From Oscillospiraceae bacterium (GTDB lineage: Bacteria > Bacillota > Clostridia > Oscillospirales > Oscillospiraceae): a stretch of DNA of 51,248 nt. The notes under the pieces were generated by a model that worked only from the letters and a program-made list of their open reading frames with translations, did no database searches and was not told where the DNA came from. Of the stretch, positions 39,061 to 47,722 are shown one piece after another (position 1 is the stretch's first letter; each line of letters begins with the position of its first letter). Where the stretch lies: contig JAFWQQ010000008.1 in NCBI GenBank assembly GCA_017545165.1, forward strand, positions 1 to 51,248, read 5' to 3'. Position numbers and translations under genes: made by a program.

Positions 39061-39836
39061 TCCACGGGGCAGGCTTTCGGGATCTGAAATGGCCGGTCTA
39101 CTGGGGCCGGATCCCCCGCGCCCTGGAGGAGCGGGGCGCGGCGGTCTTCTACGGCCTGCAGGACTGCTGGGGCAGCGTGGAGACCAACGCCGCCGTCCTC
39201 GCCGGGCGCATCGACGCCATTCTTCAGGAGACCGGCGCGGAAAAGCTCAACCTGATCGCCCACTCCAAGGGCGGTCTGGACGCCCGCATGGCCGCCTCCT
39301 CCCTGGGCTGCGGCGGGAAGATCGCCAGCATCACCACCGTCGCCACGCCCCACCGGGGCTCCAAGACCATCGACCGGTTGCTGCGCTTTCCCGATGGTTT
39401 CTTTCGGCTGGCCGCCTTCGCCGTAGACAACTGGATCCGCCTGATCGGAGACAAGAAGCCGGACTTTTTGAAGGTCTGCCAGGGCTTTTCCACCGCCGCC
39501 ATGGAGCGCTTCAACCGAGAGAATCCCGATGTGCCGGGCGTGTTTTATCAGAGCTACGCCTGCGTCATGTCCCATCCCCTGTCGGATATCAACCTGTCCA
39601 CCGCGAACTTCGTCCTCAACCGGATCGAGGGGCCCAACGACGGGCTGGTCTCGGTGGAATCCGCCGCCTGGGGCGAGACCCATGTCCTGCGCGCCAGGGG
39701 CTTTCGCGGCATCTCCCATCTGGACGCCATCGACCTGCGGCGCGCGCCCCTCTCCCGGAAGCAGGGCGAAGGCGTCGGCGACATCTGCCGGGTCTACACG
39801 GAGATCGCGGAGGACCTGAAGCGGCGGGGATACTAA
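39018..39836 (+). CDS. Alpha/beta-fold lipase
   Basis: A 272-aa serine hydrolase. The oxyanion-hole HG is in YPIVLIHGAGF; the nucleophile elbow is AHSKGGLD (Ser in SxG context, G-x-S-x-G with Ala in place of the first Gly); the later GPNDGLVSVES and SHLDAID supply the Asp and His of the triad. It matches triacylglycerol-lipase-like esterases. No signal peptide, so it acts in the cytoplasm unless exported otherwise. GGAGGG precedes ATG 39018; it overlaps the kinase gene by 43 nt. Confidence 0.88.
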   Translation: MSDTSCATRYPIVLIHGAGFRDLKWPVYWGRIPRALEERGAAVFYGLQDCWGSVETNAAVLAGRIDAILQETGAEKLNLIAHSKGGLDARMAASSLGCGGKIASITTVATPHRGSKTIDRLLRFPDGFFRLAAFAVDNWIRLIGDKKPDFLKVCQGFSTAAMERFNRENPDVPGVFYQSYACVMSHPLSDINLSTANFVLNRIEGPNDGLVSVESAAWGETHVLRARGFRGISHLDAIDLRRAPLSRKQGEGVGDICRVYTEIAEDLKRRGY

Positions 39837-39848
39837 ATGAGGTGCGCC

Positions 39849-40349
39849 ATGATCGACATTGCCAGGCTCAGCAGCCAATATGAAGTCCGCGCCATGGGAG
39901 AGGCCGACGCGGAGGAGATCCTGCGCCTGTGCCAGGCCAACACCCTGTTTTACGACTATTGCGAGGCCCGGCCCACGCGGGAGCAGGTCCTGAACGATCT
40001 GCGCGTCACGCCCCCGGGGAAGGACCGCTCCGACAAGTACTATCTGGGCTTTTATCGGGACGGGACCCTGGTGGCCGTGCTGGATCTGATCGACGGCTAC
40101 CCGGAGCCGGAAATCGCCTATCTGGGCTTTTTCATGATGAACGCGGCCTTCCAGGGCCGGGGCCTGGGCAGCGCGATCATCACGGAGCTGGCGGCGGCCC
40201 TGAAGGGCATGGGCAAGACCGCCGTCCGCCTGGGCATCGACAAGGGCAACCCCCAGTCCACCCATTTCTGGAAGAAAAACGGCTTCCGGATCCTCCGGGA
40301 GGTGGAGCGGCCCGGCTGGACCGTGCTCCTGGCGGAGAAAGGGCTCTGA
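39849..40349 (+). CDS. GNAT family N-acetyltransferase
   Basis: A 166-aa acetyltransferase: YLGFFMMNAAFQGRGLGSAI contains the QGRGLGS acetyl-CoA loop, and STHFWKKNGFRILREVERPG is the C-terminal FWxKxGF motif. Similar to streptothricin/aminoglycoside-type and protein N-acetyltransferases. ATG 39849 has GAGGTG 4-6 nt upstream; ATG 39837, directly after the lipase stop, is an alternative. Last gene before a strong hairpin. Confidence 0.85.
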   Translation: MIDIARLSSQYEVRAMGEADAEEILRLCQANTLFYDYCEARPTREQVLNDLRVTPPGKDRSDKYYLGFYRDGTLVAVLDLIDGYPEPEIAYLGFFMMNAAFQGRGLGSAIITELAAALKGMGKTAVRLGIDKGNPQSTHFWKKNGFRILREVERPGWTVLLAEKGL

Positions 40350-40397
40350 CGGGGCCTGGCGCAGAAGCGCCTCCCGCTCCCCCGCCGCCCTGCTGAT

Positions 40398-40449
40398 ACA
40401 GAAGAAGCCGGGTTTCTCCGCAGCTGCGGAGAAACCCGGCTTCTTCTGT
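40398..40449. terminator. 52-bp perfect palindrome, bidirectional terminator
   Basis: ACAGAAGAAGCCGGG..., two 26-nt arms meeting at GCAG/CTGC without a spacer. It separates the plus-strand GNAT gene from the minus-strand TlpA-like gene. Few pure T runs, but A/T-rich stem ends. Confidence 0.85.
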
Positions 40450-40492
40450 TGTCTGTCGGCGGGCTGAGGAGCCGACGCGGAGCGCTTAAATA

Positions 40493-41563
40493 TCAGTTGC
40501 CGGTCTTCCGGAAGGAGAGCCAGATGTTCTGTCCATAGGGCTCGGTATAGAAATCGCCCTCGTCCACCAGCTCATAGCCCTCGGGGATCCCGATGACCTG
40601 GACATGATAGCGGCCCGGCGGGGCGATAAAGCTGGCAAAGCCTTCCTCGTCGGTGACGATCGGGGTGCAGGTGGTATCCGTGCAGAAATAGACGGTCACG
40701 TCCGGCAGCAGATTGTAGTCCAGGTCAAAGGTGGTCACGCTGTACTCGCAGAGATTGGGGTCATAGTCGGGGCCGGTAAAGCGGTCAAAGAGCTCGAGGA
40801 ACTCCTCCGTCTCCGTCAGGGCGCCGATCTCCACCGCGGCAACCTTGCCGGTGCGATCCACCAGGATCGTGGTGGGGATGCCAATGGTCACATAATCTTC
40901 CAGATCGGTCCCCTCCGCGTTCGCCATGGGAAGCTGGATCCCCAGGTCGGCGGAGAATTCCCGCAGTACCTCGTCGGTATCCGTGGGCTCAATGGACAGG
41001 GCGATCACGGCAACCTGGTCCGATCTCTGAGACAGGGCTTCCTGCAGATAGGGGAACTCCATCCTGCAGGGGCCGCACCAGGTGGCAAAGAGGTTGATCA
41101 GCACCAGCTCGTGATTCTCCAGCGCCTCAGAGAAGGTAAAGGTCTCGCCGTAAATGGTCTCAACGCTGAAATCCTCCATCAGGATGACATCCGCTGCGGC
41201 GTCCTTGGTGAAGACCATACGGATGTCTCCCTCTTCCATGGTCAGAACACCGTTCTCAAAGGTGTAGGGAGTCGAAACGCCATCTTCATCGTAGATATTG
41301 TTCTCGTCCCAGGTAAGAAGCAGCTGCTCCTCGCCCTGGACAAGAAGGCCGGTCCCGTCTTCATGGAGTTCAAGGGTAAAGACAATGCCGGCGCTGATAA
41401 TCGCCTCGCCGTAGTCCTCCCCACCAATGGTAAATTCGGTCAGCGTGTAAGTGCCGACCCGATCCTCCGGAGTATCCGCCAGAGCGCGGCCGTTCCAGCC
41501 CCCAAACATTCCCAGGGAAAGGAACAGCGCCAGCATCAGGACGCAGGACAGTGCTTTCTTCAT
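40493..41563 (-). CDS. Exported TlpA-like thioredoxin with N- and C-terminal accessory domains
   Basis: A 356-aa protein. Signal peptide MKKALSCVLMLALFLSLGMF with likely cleavage after RALA. An N-terminal beta-rich segment resembling a lipocalin-like DUF comes first (about 35-130), then a TlpA/ResA-type thioredoxin domain with FATWCGPCRMEF (WCGPC) and IPTTILVD cis-Pro. The C-terminal ~85 residues (DYNLLPDVTVYFCTD and GRYHVQVIGIPEGYEL) form a Cna-B/prealbumin-like sandwich. It probably reduces disulfides outside the membrane. GGAGGAAGCG precedes the ATG. Confidence 0.88.
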   Translation of the reverse strand: MKKALSCVLMLALFLSLGMFGGWNGRALADTPEDRVGTYTLTEFTIGGEDYGEAIISAGIVFTLELHEDGTGLLVQGEEQLLLTWDENNIYDEDGVSTPYTFENGVLTMEEGDIRMVFTKDAAADVILMEDFSVETIYGETFTFSEALENHELVLINLFATWCGPCRMEFPYLQEALSQRSDQVAVIALSIEPTDTDEVLREFSADLGIQLPMANAEGTDLEDYVTIGIPTTILVDRTGKVAAVEIGALTETEEFLELFDRFTGPDYDPNLCEYSVTTFDLDYNLLPDVTVYFCTDTTCTPIVTDEEGFASFIAPPGRYHVQVIGIPEGYELVDEGDFYTEPYGQNIWLSFRKTGN

Positions 41564-41615
41564 GGATCGCTTCCTCCTTTTTCTTTTCGCATGTTTTACT
41601 CATGCCAGTACATTT

Positions 41616-41644
41616 AGTATAAACTTGTTCTCTCGCCCTGTCAA
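41616..41644 (-). promoter_or_regulatory. Promoter of the TlpA-like gene
   Basis: On the minus strand, TTGACA (complement of 41639-41644), 17 bp, TATACT (complement of 41616-41621). Confidence 0.82.
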
Positions 41645-41689
41645 GGAACCGGTCGGAGAGCTGCAGGCCTTATCCGACGTCTCAGGCCC

Positions 41690-41740
41690 TTGACAGGGAA
41701 ACGCCCGTTTGCTACAATGTGTAGTAAACGAGCGTTTACT
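41690..41740 (+). promoter_or_regulatory. tetR promoter with two palindromic operators
   Basis: TTGACA (41690-41695), 17 bp, TACAAT (41713-41718). AAACGcCCGTTT-type palindrome at 41699-41710 lies in the spacer, and AGTAAACGAGCGTTTACT at 41723-41740 lies over the start point. Both share AAACGnnCGTTT, with centres 27 bp apart, and fit autorepression by the TetR protein. Confidence 0.75.
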
Positions 41741-41762
41741 TTTTGGAGAGAGAGGTCTGTTT

Positions 41763-42386
41763 ATGCGCAATACGAAGGAGCAGATCCTGCTGACGGCCTT
41801 GGAGCTCTTTGCCCGCGAGGGCTTTGACGCCGTGTCCGTGCGGGACATCGCGGCGGCCCTGGGCCTGAGCAAGGGAGCGCTGTACCGGCACTACCAGAGC
41901 AAGCGGGAAATCTTCGAGAGCATCCTGCGCCGGATGGAACGGCGGGATGCGCAGCAGGCCCGGGATCGGGACCTGCCCGAGGAGACAGCGGAGCAGACAC
42001 CGGCAGCCTACCAAGGCGCCAGTCTGGATGACATCGCCGCCTTCAGCAAGGACATGTTCCGCTACTGGACAGAGGACCCCTTCGCCTCCCGCTTCCGCAG
42101 ACTTCTGACTCTGGAGCAGTTTCGGAACGCGGAGATGGGCGCGCTGTACCAGCAGTATCTGGCCGCCGGACCTCTGGAGTATCTGAGAGACCTGTTCTCC
42201 GCCCAGGGTCTGGCCCGGCCTCAGGAGGAGGCGGCCCTCTTTTATGGGCAGATGTTCCTCCTGTACAGCGTCTATGACGGTTCAGAGAACAGGCAGGCGG
42301 CAACGGAGCTGGCTGACCGGCTGATCGACGGACTCAGAGACCGGCTGCAGCGCTTGCAGAATGAAGAAAGGCGGAAAGAACCATGA
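41763..42386 (+). CDS. TetR family transcriptional regulator
   Basis: A 207-aa regulator. The N-terminal HTH is canonical: TKEQILLTALELFAREGFDA, then VSVRDIAAALGLSKGALYRH and YQSKREIFES (residues ~1-55). The C-terminal ligand domain is helical. GGAGAGAGAGG precedes ATG 41763. It overlaps the downstream GNAT gene by 4 nt, so both respond to the same ligand (inference). The two AAACGnnCGTTT palindromes in its promoter are the obvious binding sites. Confidence 0.9.
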   Translation: MRNTKEQILLTALELFAREGFDAVSVRDIAAALGLSKGALYRHYQSKREIFESILRRMERRDAQQARDRDLPEETAEQTPAAYQGASLDDIAAFSKDMFRYWTEDPFASRFRRLLTLEQFRNAEMGALYQQYLAAGPLEYLRDLFSAQGLARPQEEAALFYGQMFLLYSVYDGSENRQAATELADRLIDGLRDRLQRLQNEERRKEP

Positions 42387-43018
42387 AAAAGGAAATCCTT
42401 GTGATCCGCAGGGAGACCACGGCGGATCACCGAGCGGTGGAGGAGCTGATCCGGGAGAGCTTCTGGAACGTGTACCGCCCGGGCTGCCTGGAGCACTTCG
42501 TGATCCACCGGCTGCGGGAGGACCCGGCCTTCGTGCCGGAGCTGGACCTGGTGATGGAGCGGGACGGCCGGCTCATCGGGCAGAACATGTTCCTGCGGGC
42601 AAAGATCCAGGCCGACAACGGACGGGAGATCCCCATCATGACCATGGGGCCCATCTGCATCGCACCGGACTGCAAGCGGCAGGGCTACGGCAAGCTGCTG
42701 CTGGACGAGTCCCTGGAGCGGGCCACGGCCCTGGGCTGCGGCGCCCTGTGCTTCGAGGGGAACATCGACTTCTACGGCAAGAGCGGCTTCACCTATGCCA
42801 GCGCCTTCGGCATCCGCTACCACGACCTGCCGGAGGGGGCGGACGCCTCCTTTTTCCTGTGCAGGGAGCTGATCCCAGGCTATCTCCGGGACGTCACCGG
42901 GGTCTACAGCCCGCCGGAGGGCTATTTCGCCGCCGACCGGGAGCCGGAGGCCTTCGCGGCCTTCGACGCCCTGTTCCCGCCGAAGGAGAAGCTGAAGCTG
43001 CCGGGACAGCTGGTTTGA
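42383..43018 (+). CDS. GNAT family N-acetyltransferase
   Basis: A 211-aa acetyltransferase. The acetyl-CoA loop is in MGPICIAPDCKRQGYGKLLL (KRQGYGK), followed by CFEGNIDFYGKSGFTYASAF. It is similar to the YhbS-like group (predicted, broad). It is coupled to tetR through ATGA, so it is likely the gene that regulator controls, for instance acetylation of a toxic compound. Convergent with the small gene at 43023, only 4 bp away and with no terminator between. Confidence 0.85.
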   Translation: MKKEILVIRRETTADHRAVEELIRESFWNVYRPGCLEHFVIHRLREDPAFVPELDLVMERDGRLIGQNMFLRAKIQADNGREIPIMTMGPICIAPDCKRQGYGKLLLDESLERATALGCGALCFEGNIDFYGKSGFTYASAFGIRYHDLPEGADASFFLCRELIPGYLRDVTGVYSPPEGYFAADREPEAFAAFDALFPPKEKLKLPGQLV

Positions 43019-43022
43019 GCGC

Positions 43023-43358
43023 TTACCAGAGGCCGCAGAGCTTCAGGATCAGGGCAGCGCCCAGAACCAGGGCCGCCGCCGGCCAGAAGGCCGGAGGGCG
43101 GTCCCGGGGAAGGGTGCGGCCCGTCTCTGCCCGGGCGGCCTCCAGGGCCTGACGCAGCAGCTCCTTCCGCTCCTCCGCCGCCCCGGGCAGTCCCTCCTCC
43201 CGCAGCACGTAGATCACCTCCTGAAAGCGGGGATCCCGGGGCTTGACCACGATCACGTTCCGCAGCTTCCCCGGGGGCGGCGGCGGGCCGGGGCGGCGGC
43301 CAGAAGGGCGCAGACGCCGCAGCAGGTCCCCCAGACGCAGGCGCAAGCTCCCGATCAT
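43023..43358 (-). CDS. Small membrane-anchored protein coupled to spoIIE
   Basis: A 111-aa protein: basic start MIGSLRLRLGDLLRRLRPSG, Pro-rich stretch (PPPPPG), a central segment NVIVVKPRDPRFQEVIYVLR, and a C-terminal membrane span (PAAALVLGAALILKLCGLW). The ATG overlaps the spoIIE stop (ATGA), so translation is coupled and a role alongside SpoIIE in sporulation is plausible (inference). I recognise no family. Confidence 0.7.
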   Translation of the reverse strand: MIGSLRLRLGDLLRRLRPSGRRPGPPPPPGKLRNVIVVKPRDPRFQEVIYVLREEGLPGAAEERKELLRQALEAARAETGRTLPRDRPPAFWPAAALVLGAALILKLCGLW

Positions 43359-45676
43359 AGCCGCTCCTCCACCCGCAGGGCCAGCACCGTCATGTCGTCC
43401 CCGGCGCCGTAGCGCTCCTCCGCCTCCCGCAGGACCGTCCGGGCCAGGCCGCGCATGTCGTCCTGCTCCGTGCCCAAAATCTCCCGGATCCAGCCGTCCT
43501 CCGGCTCGGCCAGGACCCCGTCGCTGGCGATGAGGGCGGTGCTGCCCGGCTTCAGGCGCATCCGCACCAGATCCGGCGCGGCCCCCTCCCCCAGGGCCAG
43601 TCCCGCGGCCAGGCTCTCCCCCTTCACCGGGCGGATCTGCCGGCCGCTTTTCACATAGGAGGGGGCGGCCCCGTACTTGTAGAAGCAGGTCTCCCCGGTG
43701 AAGAGGTCCACGCACATCAGGTCCACGGTGGTGAAGCCCCAGTTGTCCCCGCCCCGGAGGAGCAGCACCGAGTTCAGCACCTTCATGGCTACCGCCGGGT
43801 CCGCCCCGGCCCGCAGGAACTTCTCCAGGATCTGCACCACCCGGGCGCTGTCCCGGGCGGCCTCGTCCCCGGTGCCCATGCCGTCGGCCAGGATCACGCA
43901 GAGGATCCCGGCGTCGGTCTTGAAGTAGCTGCCCCGGTCCCCGCTGACCCGCTCGCCCTTCTTTTTCAGGGCCGCGATGCCCACGGACACCGCCAGGGGC
44001 TCCGCCTCCAGCAGGATCAGGCGGGAGCTGCCCTCCCGCTCCTCCGGGCGGCAGAGCCGCAGCCCCACCACCCGGCTGAGCTTTTCCAAGTAGTCCGGCT
44101 GCTTTGTCAAGGGCGAGAGGCGGCCGCTCTCGATGACCACCCGGAGCCTGCCCCGGCCGTCCCGGTAGACGGAGACCTCCGCGTCCAGGTCCAGACTGCG
44201 CAGATAGCGCAGGAGACGCCGCTCCGCCAGGGGATCCGCCCCGTTGAGGCTGCCAAGCTCCGCGGCCAGGCGGCTCAGGAGCCGGGCCATGTCCGAATAC
44301 TGGCCCCAGGCCACGCTCCGGTTCTCCTCCAGCCTGGCGCGCAGCTCCCGCCGGTAGTTGAGGGCCCGCAGCTCCCCGTTCACCGCAGTGACAAAGGCCT
44401 CCAGCGAGGGGCAGCGCTCCCGGAAGTGGGCAGGGATGTCCTCCGGGCTCAGGCTCCCCTTGGCCTTCATGGCCTGGCTGGCGTCGTTGAGGGCGGCCAG
44501 GGTGTCCATGTACTCGGCGTTCCAGCAGCGGTTTTTGTGGGGACAGGCGGCGCAGACCGCGTCTGCCGCCCGGTCGAAGACCAGGGCCACGTTCTCCTCG
44601 CTGTAGGGCTCGGTGAGCCCCTGCTGCACCGCCTCCACCAGATCCCCGTAGGCCTCCCCCAGCTTTCGCACCCGGCCCGCCACAAAGCGGCGCAGGCCCG
44701 ATTCCCCGCTGCCCCGCTCCCCGCCCTGGAGCAGCAGCCCCAGCTGGCTCAGCAGGGACTGGGGCAGCAGCATGAAGAACACCGAGGCGCAGAAGCACTC
44801 GATGAGGGCCCCGGTATAGACCTCCGTGTTCCAGGCGCAGACCACCGCCAGGGCGTCGGCCAGCAGGAAGGACAGCACAAAGAAGAAGCGGCCGTGCCGG
44901 CCGAAGATCCCGGCCAGCAGCCCGGAAAAGGCATAGGCCATGGTGTAGAAGGGCGCGCCGGTGTTGGCCACGTCCACCGCCAGGCCCAGGACCGTGCCCA
45001 CGGCGGCCCCGGCAAAGAGCCCGCCCTTCATGGCGGAGGCCATCACCAGCAGCAGGGCCAAAAGCCGACCCACGGAGACCGCGCCGAAGAGCGTGAGCCG
45101 GGAGAGGGCCATGAGCAGGCAGGCCGCCAGCACCATCAGCGACACGCCCCGGCGCAGTTCCTCTGTCTCCGTGGTTCGCGCGCCGCCGGTCAGCGCGTCC
45201 CGGAAGAAATACGCGCCGCCGAAGGCCAGGGAGCCCTCCAGCAGCAGCTCCGCCCAGAGGGGCCGGGGGCTCGGACCATAGGCAAAGCTGCCGAGAAAAC
45301 CGGTCATGGCCATGACGATCCCCGCCGCCGCAGGCATGAACAGGGCCTGGAGGGAGACGGGCTGCTCCTGGAAGAGATAGGCCACGGTGAACACCAGCAC
45401 CGAGGCCGCGATGTAGCGCAGGCTCCAGTCCAGCCCGCCGTTGACCAGATAGCCCAGCGCCGCCCCCAGCAGGGCGCTGATCCCCGCTCCGCCGGGCCCC
45501 GAGGCCGCCACCAGCGCCATGCCGAAGGGCCCGCCGGTGCCCAGCACCCGGGCGCAGGCCGTGGTAAAGCCCAGAAGGAAATAGAGGCCCCAGCGGGCCA
45601 GCGTGGGGGTCTGCCAGCCCCGGTTCAGGGCCGCCGCCTGCAGCGCCCCCATCCGCTTCTGTCCGTCAACTGCCAT
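43355..45676 (-). CDS. spoIIE: Stage II sporulation protein E (serine phosphatase)
   Basis: A membrane-bound phosphatase that dephosphorylates SpoIIAA-P to release sigma F in the forespore. The 773-aa protein has about ten membrane segments in the first ~330 residues and a central region that includes a CAACPHKNRCW cysteine cluster. The C-terminal PP2C phosphatase contains LCVILADGMGTGDEAARDS (metal-binding DGMGTG), TALIASDGV and GDDMTVLALRV. GGAGGCGGAG precedes ATG 45676. The promoter has an unusual 21-bp spacer. Confidence 0.95.
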   Translation of the reverse strand: MAVDGQKRMGALQAAALNRGWQTPTLARWGLYFLLGFTTACARVLGTGGPFGMALVAASGPGGAGISALLGAALGYLVNGGLDWSLRYIAASVLVFTVAYLFQEQPVSLQALFMPAAAGIVMAMTGFLGSFAYGPSPRPLWAELLLEGSLAFGGAYFFRDALTGGARTTETEELRRGVSLMVLAACLLMALSRLTLFGAVSVGRLLALLLVMASAMKGGLFAGAAVGTVLGLAVDVANTGAPFYTMAYAFSGLLAGIFGRHGRFFFVLSFLLADALAVVCAWNTEVYTGALIECFCASVFFMLLPQSLLSQLGLLLQGGERGSGESGLRRFVAGRVRKLGEAYGDLVEAVQQGLTEPYSEENVALVFDRAADAVCAACPHKNRCWNAEYMDTLAALNDASQAMKAKGSLSPEDIPAHFRERCPSLEAFVTAVNGELRALNYRRELRARLEENRSVAWGQYSDMARLLSRLAAELGSLNGADPLAERRLLRYLRSLDLDAEVSVYRDGRGRLRVVIESGRLSPLTKQPDYLEKLSRVVGLRLCRPEEREGSSRLILLEAEPLAVSVGIAALKKKGERVSGDRGSYFKTDAGILCVILADGMGTGDEAARDSARVVQILEKFLRAGADPAVAMKVLNSVLLLRGGDNWGFTTVDLMCVDLFTGETCFYKYGAAPSYVKSGRQIRPVKGESLAAGLALGEGAAPDLVRMRLKPGSTALIASDGVLAEPEDGWIREILGTEQDDMRGLARTVLREAEERYGAGDDMTVLALRVEERL

Positions 45677-45711
45677 GCTCTCCGCCTCCGAAGTTTACAT
45701 AAGATAGGATC

Positions 45712-45744
45712 ATTATAGTTATGTAATATGGAGAAGGGCGTCAA
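45712..45744 (-). promoter_or_regulatory. spoIIE promoter with 21-bp spacer and Spo0A-box-like -35
   Basis: On the minus strand, TTGACG (complement of 45739-45744), 21 bp, perfect TATAAT (complement of 45712-45717). The -35 lies in TTTGACG, close to the reverse of the Spo0A box (TTYGACA). A 21-22 bp spacer is known from Spo0A-activated sigma-A promoters of spoIIE and spoIIG in Bacillus. Confidence 0.65.
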
Positions 45745-45819
45745 ACGGCGCTGTTGAATCGGAAAACATTGCCGGGAGAAATGGAGGGAAAGGGCGGGGG
45801 CGGGGCGGCGGGCGACCCC

Positions 45820-45911
45820 CTGTCATCCTGAGGAGGCGGAGCCGACGAAGGATCTCGTCCGGGTCGACCTTGCGCCGGGGGCGGGATCCTTCGCTTCGCT
45901 CAGGATGACAG
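45820..45911. repeat. Dispersed imperfect palindrome
   Basis: Arms CTGTCATCCTGAG (45820-45832) and CTCAGGATGACAG (45899-45911), with inner GAAGGATC/GGATCCTTC pairs. This type of palindrome is widespread in gut Clostridia genomes; function unknown. Confidence 0.75.
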
Positions 45912-45975
45912 CGGGGACCGCCGGGCAAGCAGAGCTGGGAGCGTCGCAGACAAGCTTGGTTCGTCGCGCGTTTCT

Positions 45976-46082
45976 CGCGCGTCGCTATGCTTCCCGCGCG
46001 TCGCTATGCTTCCCGCGCGTCGGGATGCCCGGCGGCGCGGACGGAAGAGACACCTCATCCGCCCCAGTGTGCGCACTGGGGC
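45976..46082. repeat. 19-bp direct repeats and hairpin in the spoIIE-mgtE gap
   Basis: CGCGCGTCGCTATGCTTCC occurs at 45976-45994 and 45995-46013, followed by a partial third copy. A hairpin with arms CCCCAGTG and CACTGGGG follows at about 46062-46081. Nothing else gene-like is seen in this 620-bp gap. Confidence 0.7.
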
Positions 46083-46237
46083 ACCTGTCCACCTTGCGGT
46101 ACCCGGAAAAATGTTCGCGCGATCGCTTGCTCCATTTTTCCGACCGCTGCGGAAATTCCGGCTTCGCTTTTTCTGCCACCGGCAGCGCGAAGCCGCAATT
46201 CCCCTCAAGGGGAAGGCAACGGGGCCGTCGATTTTTC

Positions 46238-46266
46238 TTGTAATCCCATGGGGGGCATGGTAAAAT
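46238..46266 (+). promoter_or_regulatory. Promoter of mgtE
   Basis: TTGTAA (46238-46243), 17 bp, TAAAAT (46261-46266). The leader of ~30 nt leaves no room for an M-box magnesium riboswitch. Confidence 0.7.
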
Positions 46267-46300
46267 AAGTTGTTAAAACTGTTTGTCGGAGGTGAGCGGC

Positions 46301-47710
46301 TTGGAGGAGAACGAGATCCAGGAGGCATTGGATTACGAGGCCATCCAGGAGCAGCGCTACGGGGAGCTGGCGGAGCTGCTGGAGAAGAAGGACCGCAAGA
46401 CCCTGCAGCAGCGGCTGGAGGAAATGAACGAATTCGACGTGGCGGAATTCCTCACCGAGATCGACGACGCCCGGATGCTCACGGTGTTCCGCCTGCTCTC
46501 CAAGGAGACCGCCGCGGAGGTCTTCGCCAATCTGGAGGCCCCGGAGCAGGAGCGCATCATCAACTCCATCACGGACCAGGAGCTGTCCGGGATCATCGAA
46601 GAGCTGTATGTGGACGACGCGGTGGACATCATGGAGGAGCTGCCCGCCAACGTGGTCAAGCGCGTGATGCGCACCGCCACGCCGGAGACCCGCAGCCTCA
46701 TCAACCAGTACCTGCGCTATCCGGAGGACTCCGCCGGCAGCATCATGACCGCCGAGTTCGTGGACCTGAAAAAGTACATGAGCGTGAAGGAGTCCATCGC
46801 CCGGATCCGCCGCATCGGCGACGACAAGGAGACCATCTACGTCTGCTTCGTCACCAACGCCAGCCGGAAGCTGGAGGGCATCGTCACGGTGAAGGACCTG
46901 CTGCTCCACGACGACGATATGATCATCGAGGACCTGATGGACCGGAACGTGGTCTTCGCCACCACCACCGAGGACCAGGAGAGCGTGTCCGAGAAATTCT
47001 CGGACTACGACCTGATGGCCATGCCGGTGGTGGACAAGGAAGGCCGTCTCGTGGGCATCGTCACCGTGGACGACGTCATCGACGTCATGGAGCAGGAGGC
47101 CACCGAGGACATCGAAAAGATGGCCGGTATGACCCCCTCGGACAAGCCCTATTCCCGCAGCGCCCCCTTGGAGATCTGGAAGAACCGGATCCCCTGGCTG
47201 ATGTTTTTGATGCTCTCGGCCACCTTCACCAGCATGATCCTCACTTCTTTCGAGACCCGGCTGGCCGCCGTGGCCGGCCTGGTGCCCTTCATCCCCATGC
47301 TGATGGGTACCGGCGGCAACTCCGGCGCCCAGTCCGCCACCGCCGTCATCCGCAGCCTCTCCCTGGGAGACACCGAGCCCAAGGACGCCCTGCGGGTGCT
47401 GTGGAAGGAGTGGCGGGTGGCCTTCCTCTGCGGCCTGAGCCTGTCCGTAGTCAACTTCGGCAAGATGCTGCTGGTGGACGGGATGCTGCTGGGAAATCCC
47501 AACATCACCATCCAGGTGGCCGCCACCGTCAGCCTCTCCATCGTGTTCATCGTCATGTTCGCCAAGCTGGTGGGCAGCCTTCTCCCCCTGGGAGCGGAGA
47601 AGATCGGCATGGACCCGGCGGTGATGGCCAATCCCCTGATCTCCACCCTGACGGACGCCGTGTCCCTGCTGATCTATATCCTGATCGCCAAGATCATTCT
47701 GCATATCTGA
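46301..47710 (+). CDS. mgtE: Magnesium transporter MgtE
   Basis: A Mg2+ channel/transporter of 469 aa. It has an N-terminal MgtE_N helical domain (to ~130; LEEMNEFDVAEFLTEIDDAR), a CBS pair (~135-255; GIVTVKDLLLHDD and MPVVDKEGRLVGIVTVDDVI) that senses Mg2+, and a membrane domain of five segments with PFIPMLMGTGGNSGAQSATA, the conserved pore sequence. The likely start is TTG 46301, because GGAGGTGAG (46288-46296) lies upstream of it; an in-frame TTG at 46283 is upstream of that ribosome site. Confidence 0.93.
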   Translation: MEENEIQEALDYEAIQEQRYGELAELLEKKDRKTLQQRLEEMNEFDVAEFLTEIDDARMLTVFRLLSKETAAEVFANLEAPEQERIINSITDQELSGIIEELYVDDAVDIMEELPANVVKRVMRTATPETRSLINQYLRYPEDSAGSIMTAEFVDLKKYMSVKESIARIRRIGDDKETIYVCFVTNASRKLEGIVTVKDLLLHDDDMIIEDLMDRNVVFATTTEDQESVSEKFSDYDLMAMPVVDKEGRLVGIVTVDDVIDVMEQEATEDIEKMAGMTPSDKPYSRSAPLEIWKNRIPWLMFLMLSATFTSMILTSFETRLAAVAGLVPFIPMLMGTGGNSGAQSATAVIRSLSLGDTEPKDALRVLWKEWRVAFLCGLSLSVVNFGKMLLVDGMLLGNPNITIQVAATVSLSIVFIVMFAKLVGSLLPLGAEKIGMDPAVMANPLISTLTDAVSLLIYILIAKIILHI

Positions 47711-47722
47711 GGTGCTGTGGCT

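Noticed and set aside
43358-44798. Long minus-strand frame over the 3' part of spoIIE
   Set aside because: Only its last 111 codons (43023-43358) are protein-like with a coupled start; the rest is an off-frame reading of spoIIE.
46267-46300. M-box riboswitch before mgtE
   Set aside because: The leader is too short between the promoter at 46238-46266 and the start codon.
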